A stretch of 64,000 nucleotides of DNA. Origin: Herbidospora sakaeratensis. GTDB taxonomy: Bacteria; Actinomycetota; Actinomycetes; Streptosporangiales; Streptosporangiaceae. The notes under the pieces were generated by a model. It worked only from the letters and a program-made list of their open reading frames with translations, had not been told where the DNA came from and made no database searches. The first letter of the stretch is position 1. The number at the start of each line of letters is the position of its first letter. Of the stretch, positions 35,549 through 45,167 are shown in pieces. The position numbers were made by a program, and so were the translations under genes. The DNA lies in the NCBI RefSeq assembly GCF_001570525.1, contig NZ_BBXC01000023.1, positions 106,573-170,572 on the forward strand, written 5' to 3'.

Positions 35549-37276
35549 TCAGGCCGACTGGAGCAGGGCGTACGCGCCGCCCGCGCGCACGAGTTCGTCG
35601 TGGGAGCCGGTCTCGGCGACGCGGCCGTGCTCCATGACCACGATGCGGTCGGCGCTCCGGATCGTGGACAGCCGGTGGGCCACCACGAGGACGGTCCGGC
35701 CCTCGACGAGACGGGCCATGGCCTGCTGGATCAGCTTCTCCGAGCGGGTGTCGAGGGCCGAGGTGGCCTCGTCGAGGATCAGGATGCGGGGGTCCCTGAT
35801 CAGGGCGCGGGCGATGGCCAGGCGCTGCTTCTGGCCGCCCGACAGGCGGGCGCCGCGCTCGCCGACCACGGTGTCCCAGCCGTCGGGCAGCCGGTCGACG
35901 AACTCGGCGGCGTTGGCGTCCTCCAGCGCCTGGCGGATCACCTCGGCGGGCACGTCGGGCAGGCCGTAGGTGACGTTCTCCCGCACGCTGCCCTCGAACA
36001 GGATCGACTCCTGCGGCACGACCGACACGAATTTGCGGTAGGTGCGCAGGTCGAGGGTCTCCATGTCGACGCCGTCGAGCAGGATGCGGCCCTCGGTCGG
36101 GCGCAGGAAGCCGATGACGAGGTTGAGGACGGTGGACTTGCCCGCGCCGGAGGCGCCGACGAGGGCGACGGTCTCGCCGGGGCGCACCGACAGGGAGAGG
36201 TCCCGGACGCCGTAGGTGAAGGCGACGTCCTGGAAGTCGAGGCGGCCGGTCACCTCGGCGACCTCGGCCTTGCCGTCGTTGTGCTCCAGGTCGGGGGCCT
36301 GCAGGACCTCGCCGATCGAACGCACCGACTCAAGGCCCCGGCTGATGATCGGGGTCAGGCTCATCAGCGAGGTGACCGCGGTGGTGAGCGTGGTGAAGAA
36401 GGTGCTGAGCATGACGACGTCGCCGGGGGTCAGGGCGAACACGCGGTGGTACGACACCAGCGCCGCCCCCGCCAGGCACACGACGCCGAGGGTGTTGAGC
36501 AGGATCCAGGCCAGCGAGCCGAAGCGGCCGTTGACGAGGTCGAGCCGCAACCCGGTGCGGAGCACGGTGCGCAGGGTGCCGTCGACGCGGTGCAGGGCGT
36601 CCTTCTCCAGGCCGTGGGCGCGGGTGATCGGGATCAGGTGCGTCATCTCGGTCACCCGGGACGACAGCCGCTCGACCTCCAGCCGGAAGCTCTCGTTGTC
36701 GGTGCGCATGCGGTGGCGCATCCTCATCACCAGGATCGCGGCGGCCGGGACGACGACCAGGAAGACCGGCAGCGCCTGCGGCACCTTGACGGCGATGACG
36801 GTCACCCCGCCCGCCAGCATCACCAGCGCCGACAGGCCGATGTCGCCGGCCTGCTGCGACATCGTCTCGACGCTCTCGACGTCGCGGATGACCTTGGTCT
36901 GCAGCACTCCGGCGCTGACCCGGGCGTGGTAGCCGATCGAGAGCTGCTGCATCCGGGCGCACAACGAGGAGCGCAACCCGGTGCTCACCTTGCGGATGGT
37001 GCCGCTGAGGTGGCGTACATAGAGCAGGTGGAAGGGGTAGTTCAGGGTGAGCAGCAGGCAGAGCACCCCGGCGTTGAGCCAGATGCCCGAGACGGGCCCC
37101 CGGTCGACCAGGACGTCGATGATGTTGGCGGTCACCAGCGGCAACATCCACGTGGGGCTGTGCTTGAACACGAAGGCGACCACCGCGATCAGGAGCGATG
37201 CGCGGTGGTCGCGGTAGAGGTAGGCGAGCGTCCGGATCGGATGTTCGCCCCGGTAGCGGTGGTCCAGTTCACCCAT
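35549..37276 (-). CDS. ABC exporter half-transporter (fused permease and ATPase)
   Basis: 575-aa type IV ABC exporter subunit. N-terminal membrane domain (about 1-320, six helices) carries the ABC_membrane fold; the nucleotide-binding domain has Walker A GASGAGKST (about 377-385), Q-loop VPQESILF, signature LSGGQ (about 476), Walker B ILILDEATSALD and H-loop AHRLS. Functional units are dimers, so this likely homodimerises. Substrate unknown (lipid, drug or peptide). The start at 37276 precedes a 65-bp AT-rich gap. No second half-transporter is nearby. Confidence 0.94.
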   Translation of the reverse strand: MGELDHRYRGEHPIRTLAYLYRDHRASLLIAVVAFVFKHSPTWMLPLVTANIIDVLVDRGPVSGIWLNAGVLCLLLTLNYPFHLLYVRHLSGTIRKVSTGLRSSLCARMQQLSIGYHARVSAGVLQTKVIRDVESVETMSQQAGDIGLSALVMLAGGVTVIAVKVPQALPVFLVVVPAAAILVMRMRHRMRTDNESFRLEVERLSSRVTEMTHLIPITRAHGLEKDALHRVDGTLRTVLRTGLRLDLVNGRFGSLAWILLNTLGVVCLAGAALVSYHRVFALTPGDVVMLSTFFTTLTTAVTSLMSLTPIISRGLESVRSIGEVLQAPDLEHNDGKAEVAEVTGRLDFQDVAFTYGVRDLSLSVRPGETVALVGASGAGKSTVLNLVIGFLRPTEGRILLDGVDMETLDLRTYRKFVSVVPQESILFEGSVRENVTYGLPDVPAEVIRQALEDANAAEFVDRLPDGWDTVVGERGARLSGGQKQRLAIARALIRDPRILILDEATSALDTRSEKLIQQAMARLVEGRTVLVVAHRLSTIRSADRIVVMEHGRVAETGSHDELVRAGGAYALLQSA

Positions 37277-37341
37277 TGATGTCCTCAGCGCAAAATATCT
37301 ACGGATTCAGGGTAGATCTTCGCATCCCAGGATTAACGGGG

Positions 37342-37830
37342 TCATATCGTGGCGTAAAGCACCTTCCATGCGCCGCCGTACAGGCACTGGACGGAGACCT
37401 TCGTGGTCTTGGCCTCCGAGCAGACCTTCAGCTCGACGAGGGTCGCGTTCTTGTACGTGAAGCTGTACGACGCCGGCGTCTTGTAGGTGCAGTCGCGGAA
37501 GGTCTTGTGGGTGAAGGGCTGGTTGCCGCCCTTCTGGTAGGTGATCCGGAAGACCGCGTAGCCGCAGCCAGAGCCCTTGGTCAGGTCGCTGATCTTGCCG
37601 CTGACCTTGATGTCGGCGTTCTCGATGACGGCGCCGGGGTTGGTGATCACCCCGGAGACGGAGCCCTTGGTGTAGGCCCGCTTGCCCGAGCTGTAGCGCT
37701 CGAACTTCTTGGCGGGGGCCTGCTGGACGAGGTCGGTCTTGGACGCGACCGGGGGGTTGTCGGCGAAGGCGGGGGCGGAGGGGACGAGGACGAGGGCGAG
37801 AGCTGCGACGAGGCCGCCAAGGAGGCGCAC
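37342..37830 (-). CDS. Secreted hypothetical protein, Cys-rich beta domain
   Basis: 162-aa exported protein: MRLLGGLVAALALVLVPSAPAFA is a typical signal peptide with an AxA site. The mature part has four Cys (GSGCGYAVF, DCTYKTP, KVCSEA, VQCLYGG), likely two disulfides, and repeated Thr/Lys/Tyr-rich beta strands. No known domain recognised. GTG 37830 is chosen because AAGGGA lies 7 nt upstream; longer frames would place a hydrophilic stretch before the signal. The gap to the ABC gene (37277-37341) is AT-rich and includes a 6-bp inverted repeat (ATCTAC at 37297-37302, GTAGAT at 37312-37317) that may be regulatory. Confidence 0.8.
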   Translation of the reverse strand: MRLLGGLVAALALVLVPSAPAFADNPPVASKTDLVQQAPAKKFERYSSGKRAYTKGSVSGVITNPGAVIENADIKVSGKISDLTKGSGCGYAVFRITYQKGGNQPFTHKTFRDCTYKTPASYSFTYKNATLVELKVCSEAKTTKVSVQCLYGGAWKVLYATI

Positions 37831-37911
37831 GGCTGGTTCCCTTCGGGGGTGTTTCGCTTGTTGTGGTGACACCATCTCGGAATCCCCTTGCACGGCGCTT
37901 ACGATCCGGTT

Positions 37912-38202
37912 ATGAAGGCCCTGAACGCCCGGCGCGTCGCCTGGGAAGCCGCCCGTGTCGTCGTCGAGGCGTCGACGGCCGAGACCTACTGGTGGCTCAA
38001 CGACATGATCGGCCGCTACTTAGGCGTCATGTACCAGCTGAAGCTGGCCGAGACGCGCCTGCGCCTGCTGGAGGACGACGAGTTCACCGTCACCGAGACC
38101 GGCGCCTGGCGGGCCCGCTTCGACGAACTGCTGGGCGACCGGCCCGACCTGACCCCGGTGGTCGCCGACCTGACCAGGGAGACCGCGGCCCGCCTTCCCT
38201 AG
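37912..38202 (+). CDS. Hypothetical helical protein, 96 aa
   Basis: Small cytoplasmic protein, largely alpha-helical by eye (RRVAWEAARVVVEASTAETYWWLNDMIGRYLGVMYQLKLAETRLRLLED). No motif recognised. ATG 37912 lies 6 nt after a TACGAT (37900-37905) that suits a -10 element, so the transcript may start at the ATG itself (leaderless). It is 9 nt upstream of the GNAT gene and is probably co-transcribed with it and with the alcohol dehydrogenase. Divergent from the secreted protein at 37830. Confidence 0.75.
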   Translation: MKALNARRVAWEAARVVVEASTAETYWWLNDMIGRYLGVMYQLKLAETRLRLLEDDEFTVTETGAWRARFDELLGDRPDLTPVVADLTRETAARLP

Positions 38203-38211
38203 GCTGACCGC

Positions 38212-38691
38212 ATGACGATCCGTCCCGTCCGGCCCGGCGACCTCCCGTCGGTCGCCGCCGTCCACGAGCACTACGCGCTCACCACCGTCATCACCTTCGA
38301 CGAGGCCGGGCTCGACCGGGCGGCGTGGGAGGCCAAGGCCGGCACCGGGTTGCCCTTCCTGGTGGCCGAGGTCGGCGGGGTCGTGGCGGGGTTCGGGTAC
38401 GCGGGGCCGTACCGGCCGAAACCGGCCTATCGCTACACGGTGGAGGATTCCCTCTATATTTCCCCCGAGCACACCGGACGGGGGCTCGGGCGGGCCCTGC
38501 TGCGCGAGCTGATGATCCGGTCGAGGGAAGCGGGGGCCAGACAGATGATCGCGGTGATCGCCGACGCGCAACCGGCGTCGGTGGGCCTGCACGTCGCCGA
38601 GGGGTTCACGGAGGCCGGGCGGCTGCGGGACGTGGGGTTCAAACTGGGGCGCTGGGTCGACACCGCCCTCTACCAGCGGGCCCTGTCATGA
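38212..38691 (+). CDS. GNAT N-acetyltransferase, phosphinothricin-acetyltransferase-like
   Basis: 159-aa acetyl-CoA-dependent acetyltransferase. The pattern [25 protein letters not shown] holds the acetyl-CoA pyrophosphate loop GRGLG, and [25 protein letters not shown] together with [13 protein letters not shown] at the end match the Pat/Bar subgroup that acetylates phosphinothricin or methionine-derived amines. The natural substrate is uncertain. It is second in a likely three-gene operon. Its stop overlaps the start of the alcohol dehydrogenase (ATGA), indicating translational coupling. Confidence 0.92.
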   Translation: MTIRPVRPGDLPSVAAVHEHYALTTVITFDEAGLDRAAWEAKAGTGLPFLVAEVGGVVAGFGYAGPYRPKPAYRYTVEDSLYISPEHTGRGLGRALLRELMIRSREAGARQMIAVIADAQPASVGLHVAEGFTEAGRLRDVGFKLGRWVDTALYQRALS

Positions 38692-39695
38692 GGGCGGTCG
38701 TGTACGACGCCTTCAAGGAGCGGCCCTCGGTCCGCGAGGTGCCCGACCCGGTCGCCGGGCCGGGCGAGGTGGTCGTGAAGGTCGAGGCCACCGGCCTGTG
38801 CCGGAGCGACTGGCACGGGTGGCAGGGCCACGACGCCGACATCCAGAGTTTCCCGCACGTGCCGGGGCACGAGTTCGCCGGCGTGATCGCCGAGGTCGGG
38901 CCGGGCGTGACCGGCTGGGCGGCCGGCGACCGGGTCACCGCGCCGTTCATCTTCGCCTGCGGGGTGTGCGCCGCGTGCCGCGCGGGCGACCACCAGGTCT
39001 GCCCGGCGCAGACCCAGCCGGGCTTCACCCACTGGGGGTCCTACGCCGAGTACGTCGTCGTCCGGAACGCGGCCGTCAATCTGATCGCGCTGCCCGCCGA
39101 CCTGTCGTTCGGGGCCGCCGCCGCGCTCGGCTGCCGGTTCGCGACCGCGTTCCGGGCCGTCGTCCACCAGGGGCGGGTGCGTCCCGGCGAGTGGGTGGCC
39201 GTGCACGGCTGCGGCGGGGTCGGGTTGTCGGCGGTGATGATCGCGGCGGCGGCCGGGGCCCGGGTGGTCGCGGTCGACGTCCATCCCGACGCGCTCGCGC
39301 TGGCCGCCGCGGCGGGGGCCGCCGAGACCCTGCCGCCGGGCCGCCTCGACCGGCTGGTCGAGGTCACGGGCGGCGTCCACCTGTCGATGGACGCCTTCGG
39401 CAGCGCCGCGACCTGCCGGAACTCGATCGGCAGCCTGCGCAGGCGGGGGCGGCACGTGCAGATCGGGCTGCTGCCCGGCGACACCGAGTTGCCCATGGGC
39501 CGGGTCATCGCGTGGGAGCTGGAAATCCTCGGCAGCCACGGCATGCCCGCGCACGCCTATCCCGAGATGCTCGCCCTCATCGAGAACGGCTCCCTGTCGC
39601 CCGAGCTGCTGATCACCCGGACCATCCCCCTGGACGAGGCTCCCGACGCGCTCGTCCGGGGCGGGCGGCCCGGGGTGACGCTGATCAGCCCTTGA
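38688..39695 (+). CDS. Zinc-dependent alcohol dehydrogenase
   Basis: 335-aa medium-chain dehydrogenase. Catalytic zinc ligands C38, H61-E62 are in GLCRSDWHG and PGHEFAG; structural zinc Cys C91, C94, C97, C105 are in [15 protein letters not shown]. The NAD-binding [10 protein letters not shown] block starts the Rossmann domain near residue 178. It oxidises an alcohol with NAD(P)+; the substrate is unknown. ATG 38688 overlaps the GNAT stop. The 3' end overlaps the convergent copA by 11 nt. Complete by length. Confidence 0.94.
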   Translation: MRAVVYDAFKERPSVREVPDPVAGPGEVVVKVEATGLCRSDWHGWQGHDADIQSFPHVPGHEFAGVIAEVGPGVTGWAAGDRVTAPFIFACGVCAACRAGDHQVCPAQTQPGFTHWGSYAEYVVVRNAAVNLIALPADLSFGAAAALGCRFATAFRAVVHQGRVRPGEWVAVHGCGGVGLSAVMIAAAAGARVVAVDVHPDALALAAAAGAAETLPPGRLDRLVEVTGGVHLSMDAFGSAATCRNSIGSLRRRGRHVQIGLLPGDTELPMGRVIAWELEILGSHGMPAHAYPEMLALIENGSLSPELLITRTIPLDEAPDALVRGGRPGVTLISP

Positions 39696-41790
39696 AGGCG
39701 CGCAGCCGCAGGCTGTTGGCGACCACGAACACCGACGAGAGCGCCATCGCGGCCCCGGCGATCATGGGGCTGAGCAGGCCGAGGGCGGCCAGCGGCAGGG
39801 CGGCCACGTTGTAGGCGAAGGCCCAGAACAGGTTGCCCTTGATGATCCGCAACGTCCGGCGCGACAACCGGATCGCGGCGGCGGCCACCCGCAGGTCGCC
39901 CCTGACCAGGGTCAGGTCGGCGGCCTCGATGGCGGCGTCGGTGCCGGTGCCCATGGCCAGCCCGAGGTCGGCCTGGGCCAGCGCGGCGGCGTCGTTGACG
40001 CCGTCGCCCACCATGGCGACCACGCGGCCCTCGGCCTGGAGCCGTTTGACGGCCTCGACCTTGCCCGCCGGGAGGACCCCGGCGACGACCTCGTCGATGC
40101 CGACCTGGCCGGCGATCTCGCGGGCGACGGTCTCGTGGTCGCCGGTCAGCAGGACCGGCCGCAGTCCGAGGGCGCGCAGCTGGGTGATCGCCGCGGCCGA
40201 CGACGGCTTCAGCACGTCGCTCACCGTCATGACGGCGGCGCGCACGCCGTCGATCGTGACGGCGACGCCCGACTCGGCCCGCCCGACCGCGACCTCATGT
40301 CCGTCGACGACGCCCCGCACGCCCTCTCCGGCCGTGGCGACGAAGCCGGTGACCGGCGGCAGGTCGCCGTGGCCCTTGACCAGGGCGCGGGCGATGGGGT
40401 GCTCGGAGGCGTGCTCGACGGCGGCGGCCAGGCGGCGGACCTCCTGCTCGTCGAAGCCCTCTTCGACGCGGACCTCGACCAGGGTCATCCGGCCCTCGGT
40501 GACCGTGCCCGTCTTGTCGAGCACGATCGTGTCGACGCGCCGGGTCGACTCCAGCGCCTCGGGGCCCTTGATGAGGATGCCGAGCTGCGCGCCCCGGCCG
40601 GTGCCGACCAGCAGCGCGGTCGGGGTGGCCAGGCCCAGGGCGCAGGGGCAGGCGATGATCAGCACCGCCACGGCGGCGGTGAAGGCCGCCACCGGCCCCG
40701 CGACCGGGAGCCAGAAGCCAAGCGTGGCCACCGCGAGGGCGATCACGACCGGCACGAAGACGCCGGAGATCCGGTCGGCGAGCCGCTGCACGCGGGCCTT
40801 GCCGGTCTGGGCCTCCTCGACCATGCGGGCCATCTGGGCCAGCGTGGTGTCGGAGCCGACGCGGGTGGCCCTGACGACCAGCCGGCCGCCGGCGTTGACG
40901 GTCGCGCCCGTGACCGCGTCACCGGCCCGCACCTCGACCGGCATCGACTCTCCGGTCAGCATCGACGCGTCGACCGCCGAGGCGCCCTCGTGGACGACGC
41001 CGTCGGTGGCGATCTTCTCGCCGGGCCGGACCACGAACAGGTCGCCCGCCTTGAGCAGCTCGGCCGGGATCCGGCTCTCCCTGCCGTCGCGCAGCACCGC
41101 GACGTCCTTGGCGCCGAGCTCCATCAGGCTGCGCAGGGCGTCTCCGGCGCGGCGTTTGGCGCGGGCCTCGAAGTAGCGCCCGGCCAGCAGGAACGCGGTC
41201 ACGCCCGCGGCGGTCTCCAGGTAGATGTTGCCGGCGCCGTCGCTGCGCTCGATCGCGAACGAGAACGGGTGGACCATGCCCGGCTCCCCGGCCGTGCCGA
41301 GGAACAACGCCCAGAGCGACCAGCCGAAGGCGGCCAGCGTGCCGAGCGAGACCAGGGTGTCCATGGTCGCCGCGCCGTGGCGGAGGTTGGTCCAGGCGGC
41401 CTTGTGGAAGGGCCATCCGGCGTAGACGACCACGGGGGCGGCCAGGGTGAGCGAGAGCCACTGCCAGTAGGTGAACTGGAGGGCCGGGATCATGGCCATC
41501 GCGATCACGGGGACCGCGAGCACGACGGCGGTGATCAGCCGGGTCTTCAGGGGGTCGCTCCCGGCGGTCTCCGGCTTCTCCTCGGGCAGGGTCGCGCTGT
41601 ATCCGGCCTTCTCCACCTCCTCGACCAGGGTGCGCACCGAGACCCCGGGCGCGAAGACGACGTTGGCCTTCTCGGTGGCGTAGTTGACCGTGGCGGTCAC
41701 GCCGTCGATCTTGTTGAGCTTGCGCTCGATCCGGTTGGCGCACGACGCGCAGGTCATGCCGCCGATGGAGAGCTGGATCAGGTTCGGCAT
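39685..41790 (-). CDS. copA: Copper-translocating P1B-type ATPase
   Basis: 701-aa inner-membrane pump that exports Cu(I) using ATP. One N-terminal heavy-metal domain has GMTCASC (C14, C17). The membrane CPC motif is in [13 protein letters not shown] (about 377-390); the phosphorylated Asp is in DKTGT (about 421), with HP (SEHPIARAL) and GDGVNDA motifs present. All signatures are intact. It is last in the csoR-copZ-(His-rich protein)-copA operon, beginning 1 nt after the stop of the preceding gene (TGACATG), so translation is coupled. Regulation by CsoR is likely. Confidence 0.96.
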   Translation of the reverse strand: MPNLIQLSIGGMTCASCANRIERKLNKIDGVTATVNYATEKANVVFAPGVSVRTLVEEVEKAGYSATLPEEKPETAGSDPLKTRLITAVVLAVPVIAMAMIPALQFTYWQWLSLTLAAPVVVYAGWPFHKAAWTNLRHGAATMDTLVSLGTLAAFGWSLWALFLGTAGEPGMVHPFSFAIERSDGAGNIYLETAAGVTAFLLAGRYFEARAKRRAGDALRSLMELGAKDVAVLRDGRESRIPAELLKAGDLFVVRPGEKIATDGVVHEGASAVDASMLTGESMPVEVRAGDAVTGATVNAGGRLVVRATRVGSDTTLAQMARMVEEAQTGKARVQRLADRISGVFVPVVIALAVATLGFWLPVAGPVAAFTAAVAVLIIACPCALGLATPTALLVGTGRGAQLGILIKGPEALESTRRVDTIVLDKTGTVTEGRMTLVEVRVEEGFDEQEVRRLAAAVEHASEHPIARALVKGHGDLPPVTGFVATAGEGVRGVVDGHEVAVGRAESGVAVTIDGVRAAVMTVSDVLKPSSAAAITQLRALGLRPVLLTGDHETVAREIAGQVGIDEVVAGVLPAGKVEAVKRLQAEGRVVAMVGDGVNDAAALAQADLGLAMGTGTDAAIEAADLTLVRGDLRVAAAAIRLSRRTLRIIKGNLFWAFAYNVAALPLAALGLLSPMIAGAAMALSSVFVVANSLRLRAFKG

Positions 41791-41791
41791 G

Positions 41792-42646
41792 TCATCCCTC
41801 CAGCGTGAACGACGCGGTCCGGACCGTGCCGCCGTGCTTGAAGTCGAAGAACAACCGGTAGGCGCCGCCCTCGCGGGGGGCCTGGGCCATGAAGATCAGC
41901 CCGGTCATCGGGTGGACGTGGAGATAGGCCAGGTCGCCCGCGCGCAGCATCACCAGATGGCCCTGGGCGCCCAGGTAGGGCTCCGGGTTCACCTTCTGAC
42001 CGTCTTTGCTCACCACGAGGGAGAGCGGCGAGGGCTGGCCCGGGTTCATCTCGCCCTGGAGGGTGACGGTGTAGCCGTCGACCGTGGACGTCCGGCTCGT
42101 CGCCGGGAACGGGTCGGGCTCGAAGTCGCCCGGGGCGGTCAGGTCGGCGCCGAGGGTCAGGGCCGGGCCGCCTTCGGGAGCGAAGTCGGCGTACATGCGG
42201 TAGGCGCCGGGTTCCGGCAGGGTGAGCGGGACGGTCCAGGTGCCGTCGGGGGCCAGCTCGGGGTGGAGGTGCTGGAAGCCGCCCAGGTCGCGGGGGGCCA
42301 CGATCAGGTGCAGCTTCTTCTCGTGGGCGACCTGGTAGCCGGTGACCGGCTTCCCGTCGGGGCCGGCCACGTGGAAGGCGAACTCGTGGCTCTTCCCCGG
42401 TTCGAGCGTGGTGGCCGCCGGGTGCAGGCGGTAGCCGTCCTGGGAGATCTGCAGGCCGCCCGGCACGTGGTCGGCCGGCGCCTCCGCGCTCTCCTCATGG
42501 GCGTGGCCACCGTGGGCCGGCTCGGGCGAGTAGGCGGCCTGGCCGCGCGGGAGGTCCTCCTCCTGGGTGACGCCGACCGCGTAGGCCCCGCCGAAGACGA
42601 CGGCGAGGCCGGCGGCGAAGACGCCCAGCTTCGTGGCGGTGTTCAC
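41792..42646 (-). CDS. Secreted or anchored His-rich protein of the copper operon
   Basis: 284 aa with one N-terminal hydrophobic segment (about 6-26), probably an anchor or uncleaved signal, followed by [13 protein letters not shown], a His-rich stretch, and a large extracytoplasmic part. Two similar beta-sandwich halves are seen: [44 protein letters not shown] and [43 protein letters not shown], each with HLHP/HVHP and adjacent acidic residues. These look like metal-binding cupredoxin-like or FixH-like folds. Role in extracytoplasmic copper buffering is inferred from the operon. GTG 42646 overlaps the copZ stop (GTGA), so it is coupled. Confidence 0.82.
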   Translation of the reverse strand: MNTATKLGVFAAGLAVVFGGAYAVGVTQEEDLPRGQAAYSPEPAHGGHAHEESAEAPADHVPGGLQISQDGYRLHPAATTLEPGKSHEFAFHVAGPDGKPVTGYQVAHEKKLHLIVAPRDLGGFQHLHPELAPDGTWTVPLTLPEPGAYRMYADFAPEGGPALTLGADLTAPGDFEPDPFPATSRTSTVDGYTVTLQGEMNPGQPSPLSLVVSKDGQKVNPEPYLGAQGHLVMLRAGDLAYLHVHPMTGLIFMAQAPREGGAYRLFFDFKHGGTVRTASFTLEG

Positions 42647-42855
42647 GCCGGGCCCGCCAAGGTGTAGCCGGCCTCCTCGACGGCGGCCTTGACGGCGGTC
42701 TCGTCGACCGGGCTCTGGCTGGTCACGGTCACCGTGCCGGTCGGCACGTCGACCTTGACGTCACTGACGCCCGCGATGGCGCCGACCTCCTCGCGGACCG
42801 AGCTCGCGCAGTGTCCGCAGGTCATGCCGGTGACGGTGTAGGCGGTGACGGTCAT
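42643..42855 (-). CDS. copZ: Copper chaperone CopZ
   Basis: 70-aa single heavy-metal-associated domain: MTVTAYTVTGMTCGHCASSV, with metal ligands C13 and C16 in MTCGHC, and the typical ferredoxin-like beta-alpha-beta-beta-alpha-beta pattern to VEEAGYTL. It shuttles Cu(I) to the CopA N-terminal domain or to CsoR. ATG 42855 has AGAGGA about 7 nt upstream, deciding it over the longer frame. It follows csoR by 27 bp and is coupled to the next gene by a GTGA overlap. Confidence 0.95.
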   Translation of the reverse strand: MTVTAYTVTGMTCGHCASSVREEVGAIAGVSDVKVDVPTGTVTVTSQSPVDETAVKAAVEEAGYTLAGPA

Positions 42856-42882
42856 GGCGGTGTCCTCTTTCAAATCGGGTCG

Positions 42883-43164
42883 TCAGGAGCGGACGAGGCG
42901 GGCGATCGCGTCGGAGGCTTCCTTGATCTTCGCGTCGGCCTCGGGGCCGCCCTTGGCGGTGGCCTCGGCGACGCAGTGGGCCAGGTGCTCTTCGAGGAGG
43001 GCCAGGGCGAACGACTGCAGCGCGCGGTTGGCGGCCGACACCTGGGTCAGCACGTCGATGCAGTACTTGTCTGCTTCGACCATTCGCTGCAGGCCCCTGA
43101 CCTGCCCCTCGATTCGGCGGAGCCGCTTCAGGTGGTCTTGCTTGTGATCGGTGTAGCCGTGCAT
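42883..43164 (-). CDS. csoR: CsoR-type copper-sensing repressor
   Basis: 93-aa all-helical repressor without a classical HTH. Metal ligands Cys35 (YCIDVLTQ), His60 and Cys64 (EEHLAHC) form the C-H-C set of CsoR, which releases DNA on Cu(I) binding. The N-terminal DHLKRLRRIEGQVRGLQRM helix is the family hallmark. ATG 43164 follows GGGGAGG. It heads the operon csoR-copZ-His-rich-copA and diverges from a second P-type ATPase; two palindromes with CCCC/GGGG arms in between are its probable binding sites. Confidence 0.95.
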   Translation of the reverse strand: MHGYTDHKQDHLKRLRRIEGQVRGLQRMVEADKYCIDVLTQVSAANRALQSFALALLEEHLAHCVAEATAKGGPEADAKIKEASDAIARLVRS

Positions 43165-43199
43165 CGCGACCTCCCCGGGCCTTCGTCCTTGCCTAATAG

Positions 43200-43214
43200 T
43201 ACCCCTAGGGGGTA
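43200..43214. promoter_or_regulatory. CsoR-like operator 1
   Basis: TACCCCTAGGGGGTA at 43200-43214 is a near-perfect palindrome of the TACCCC...GGGGTA type known for CsoR. It lies close to csoR (36 bp from its start) and between TACTAT and TTATAC hexamers that suit a leftward promoter. Confidence 0.7.
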
Positions 43215-43233
43215 GTGGTATAAAATCTAACAT

Positions 43234-43245
43234 ACCCCCGGGGGT
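43234..43245. promoter_or_regulatory. CsoR-like operator 2
   Basis: ACCCCCGGGGGT is a 12-bp perfect palindrome, 21 bp from the ATG of the divergent ATPase and followed by GAGGAGG. Centre-to-centre distance to operator 1 is about 32 bp. A TATAAA (43219-43224) lies between the two sites. Confidence 0.65.
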
Positions 43246-43265
43246 TTAGTCGAGGAGGTCCCGAA

Positions 43266-45167
43266 ATGCACGATCACCATGTGGCGCAGTACCGGCGCCT
43301 GTTCTGGTGGATGCTGGCGCTGGCCGTGCCGACGGTCCTCACGTCCGGCATGTTCGCCATGGTCGTGGGCTACCAGGCCCCCGGCCCGCCGTGGCTGTCG
43401 CCGCTGCTCGGCACCGTCATGTACGTCTGGGGCGGGCGGCCCTTCCTCACCGGCGCGGTGCACGAGCTGCGGTCCCGCACGCCCGGGATGATGCTGCTGA
43501 TCGGGCTGGCCATCACGGTCGCCTTCGCAGCCTCGATGGGCGCGAGCCTGGGGCTGCTCGACCACGGGCTCGACTTCTGGTGGGAACTGGCCCTGCTGAT
43601 CGTGATCATGCTGCTGGGCCACTGGATCGAGATGCGCTCGCTGGCCCGCACCACCTCGGCGCTCGACTCGCTGGCCGCCCTGCTGCCCGACGAGGCCGAA
43701 CGCGCCGACGGCACGCGGGTGCCGCCCTCGGAGCTGCGGGCGGGCGACGTGGTGGTGGTCCGGCCGGGCGGCCGGATCCCGGCCGACGGCGTGGTCGTCT
43801 CGGGCTCGGCGGGCGTGGACGAATCGATGATCACCGGCGAGTCGGCCACGGTCCGCCGCTCGGAGGGCGACCGGGTGGTCGCCGGGACCGTCGCGACCGA
43901 CTCGGGCCTGCGGGTCGAGGTGCGCGCGGTGGGCGAGGACACCGCGCTGGCGGGCATCCGGCGGCTGGTCGAGGCCGCCCAGAACTCGACCTCCCGGGCC
44001 CAGCGCATCGCCGACCGGGCGGCCGCGCTGCTGTTCTGGTTCGCGCTCGGCGCGGGGCTGCTCACGGCGGTCGTGTGGACGTCGCTGGGGCAGCCCGACG
44101 AGGCGGTGACCAGGACCATCACGGTCCTGGTGATCGCCTGCCCGCACGCCCTCGGGCTGGCCATCCCCCTGGTGGTGTCGATCGCGACCGAGCGGGCCGC
44201 CCGCGCGGGGGTCCTGGTCAAAGACCGGCTGGCGCTCGAGAGCATGCGGACCGTCGACACCGTGCTGTTCGACAAGACCGGCACCCTGACCAAGGGCGAG
44301 CCGGTGGTCACCTGGGTCACCTCCGACGAGGTGCTGGCCCTGGCGGCGGCGGCCGAGGCCGACTCCGAGCATCCGCTCGCCAAGGCGATCGTGGCGGCGG
44401 CGAAGGAACGCGGGCTCGACGTCGAGCCGGCGACGGAGTTCGTCTCCTCCCCCGCGGTCGGGGTGTCGGCCCTGGTCGGTTCGCGGCGGGTGCGGGTCGG
44501 CGGGCCCGGCCTGCTCGACGAGGAGGGTCTGCGGCCGATCCGCGAGGCCGAGGGGGCGACCGTGCTGCACGTCCTGGCCGACGGGGTGGTCGCCGGAGCG
44601 CTGACGCTCGCCGACGAGATCCGGCCGGAGTCCCGCCGGGCCGTGGCGGACCTCGAAGCGCGCGGCATCGAGGTCGCCATGATCACCGGCGACGCCCGTG
44701 AGGTGGCCGCGGCGGTGGCGCGCGAACTGGGGATCACGCGCTTCTACGCCGGGGTCCGGCCGGAGGACAAGGCGGGAGCCGTACAGGAACTTCAGGACGA
44801 GGGACGGCGCGTCGCGATGGTCGGCGACGGGGTGAACGACGCGCCCGCGCTGGCGCGGGCGGACGTCGGGATCGCCATCGGGGCCGGCACCGACGTCGCC
44901 ATCGCCTCGGCCGGGGTCGTGCTCGCCGGAGACGACCCCCAGGCGGTGCTCTCGGTCATGGACCTGTCGCGGGCCGCCTACCGGAAGATGAAGCAGAACC
45001 TCTGGTGGGCGGCCGGTTACAACCTCGTTTCGGTCCCCCTGGCGGCCGGGGTGCTGGCGCCGTGGGGGTTCGTGCTGCCGATGTCGGTCGGCGCGATCCT
45101 GATGTCGGCCTCCACGGTCGTGGTCGCCGCCAACGCTCAGCTGCTGCGGCGGCTGAGGCTCTCGTAG
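43266..45167 (+). CDS. CopB-type heavy-metal P1B ATPase with CPH motif
   Basis: 633-aa P-type ATPase lacking N-terminal HMA domains. The membrane metal motif is CPH in VIACPHALGLAIP (about 292-294), which marks the CopB/P1B-3 group. DKTGT (phosphorylated Asp about 336), SEHPLAKAI and GDGVNDAPAL are intact. The N-terminus begins MHDHHVAQYRR, a small His cluster. P1B-3 pumps are reported to move Cu(II) or Cu(I)/Ag(I), so it complements CopA. It diverges from csoR across two CsoR-like sites. The 3' end overlaps the convergent glgM by 31 nt. Confidence 0.94.
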   Translation: MHDHHVAQYRRLFWWMLALAVPTVLTSGMFAMVVGYQAPGPPWLSPLLGTVMYVWGGRPFLTGAVHELRSRTPGMMLLIGLAITVAFAASMGASLGLLDHGLDFWWELALLIVIMLLGHWIEMRSLARTTSALDSLAALLPDEAERADGTRVPPSELRAGDVVVVRPGGRIPADGVVVSGSAGVDESMITGESATVRRSEGDRVVAGTVATDSGLRVEVRAVGEDTALAGIRRLVEAAQNSTSRAQRIADRAAALLFWFALGAGLLTAVVWTSLGQPDEAVTRTITVLVIACPHALGLAIPLVVSIATERAARAGVLVKDRLALESMRTVDTVLFDKTGTLTKGEPVVTWVTSDEVLALAAAAEADSEHPLAKAIVAAAKERGLDVEPATEFVSSPAVGVSALVGSRRVRVGGPGLLDEEGLRPIREAEGATVLHVLADGVVAGALTLADEIRPESRRAVADLEARGIEVAMITGDAREVAAAVARELGITRFYAGVRPEDKAGAVQELQDEGRRVAMVGDGVNDAPALARADVGIAIGAGTDVAIASAGVVLAGDDPQAVLSVMDLSRAAYRKMKQNLWWAAGYNLVSVPLAAGVLAPWGFVLPMSVGAILMSASTVVVAANAQLLRRLRLS

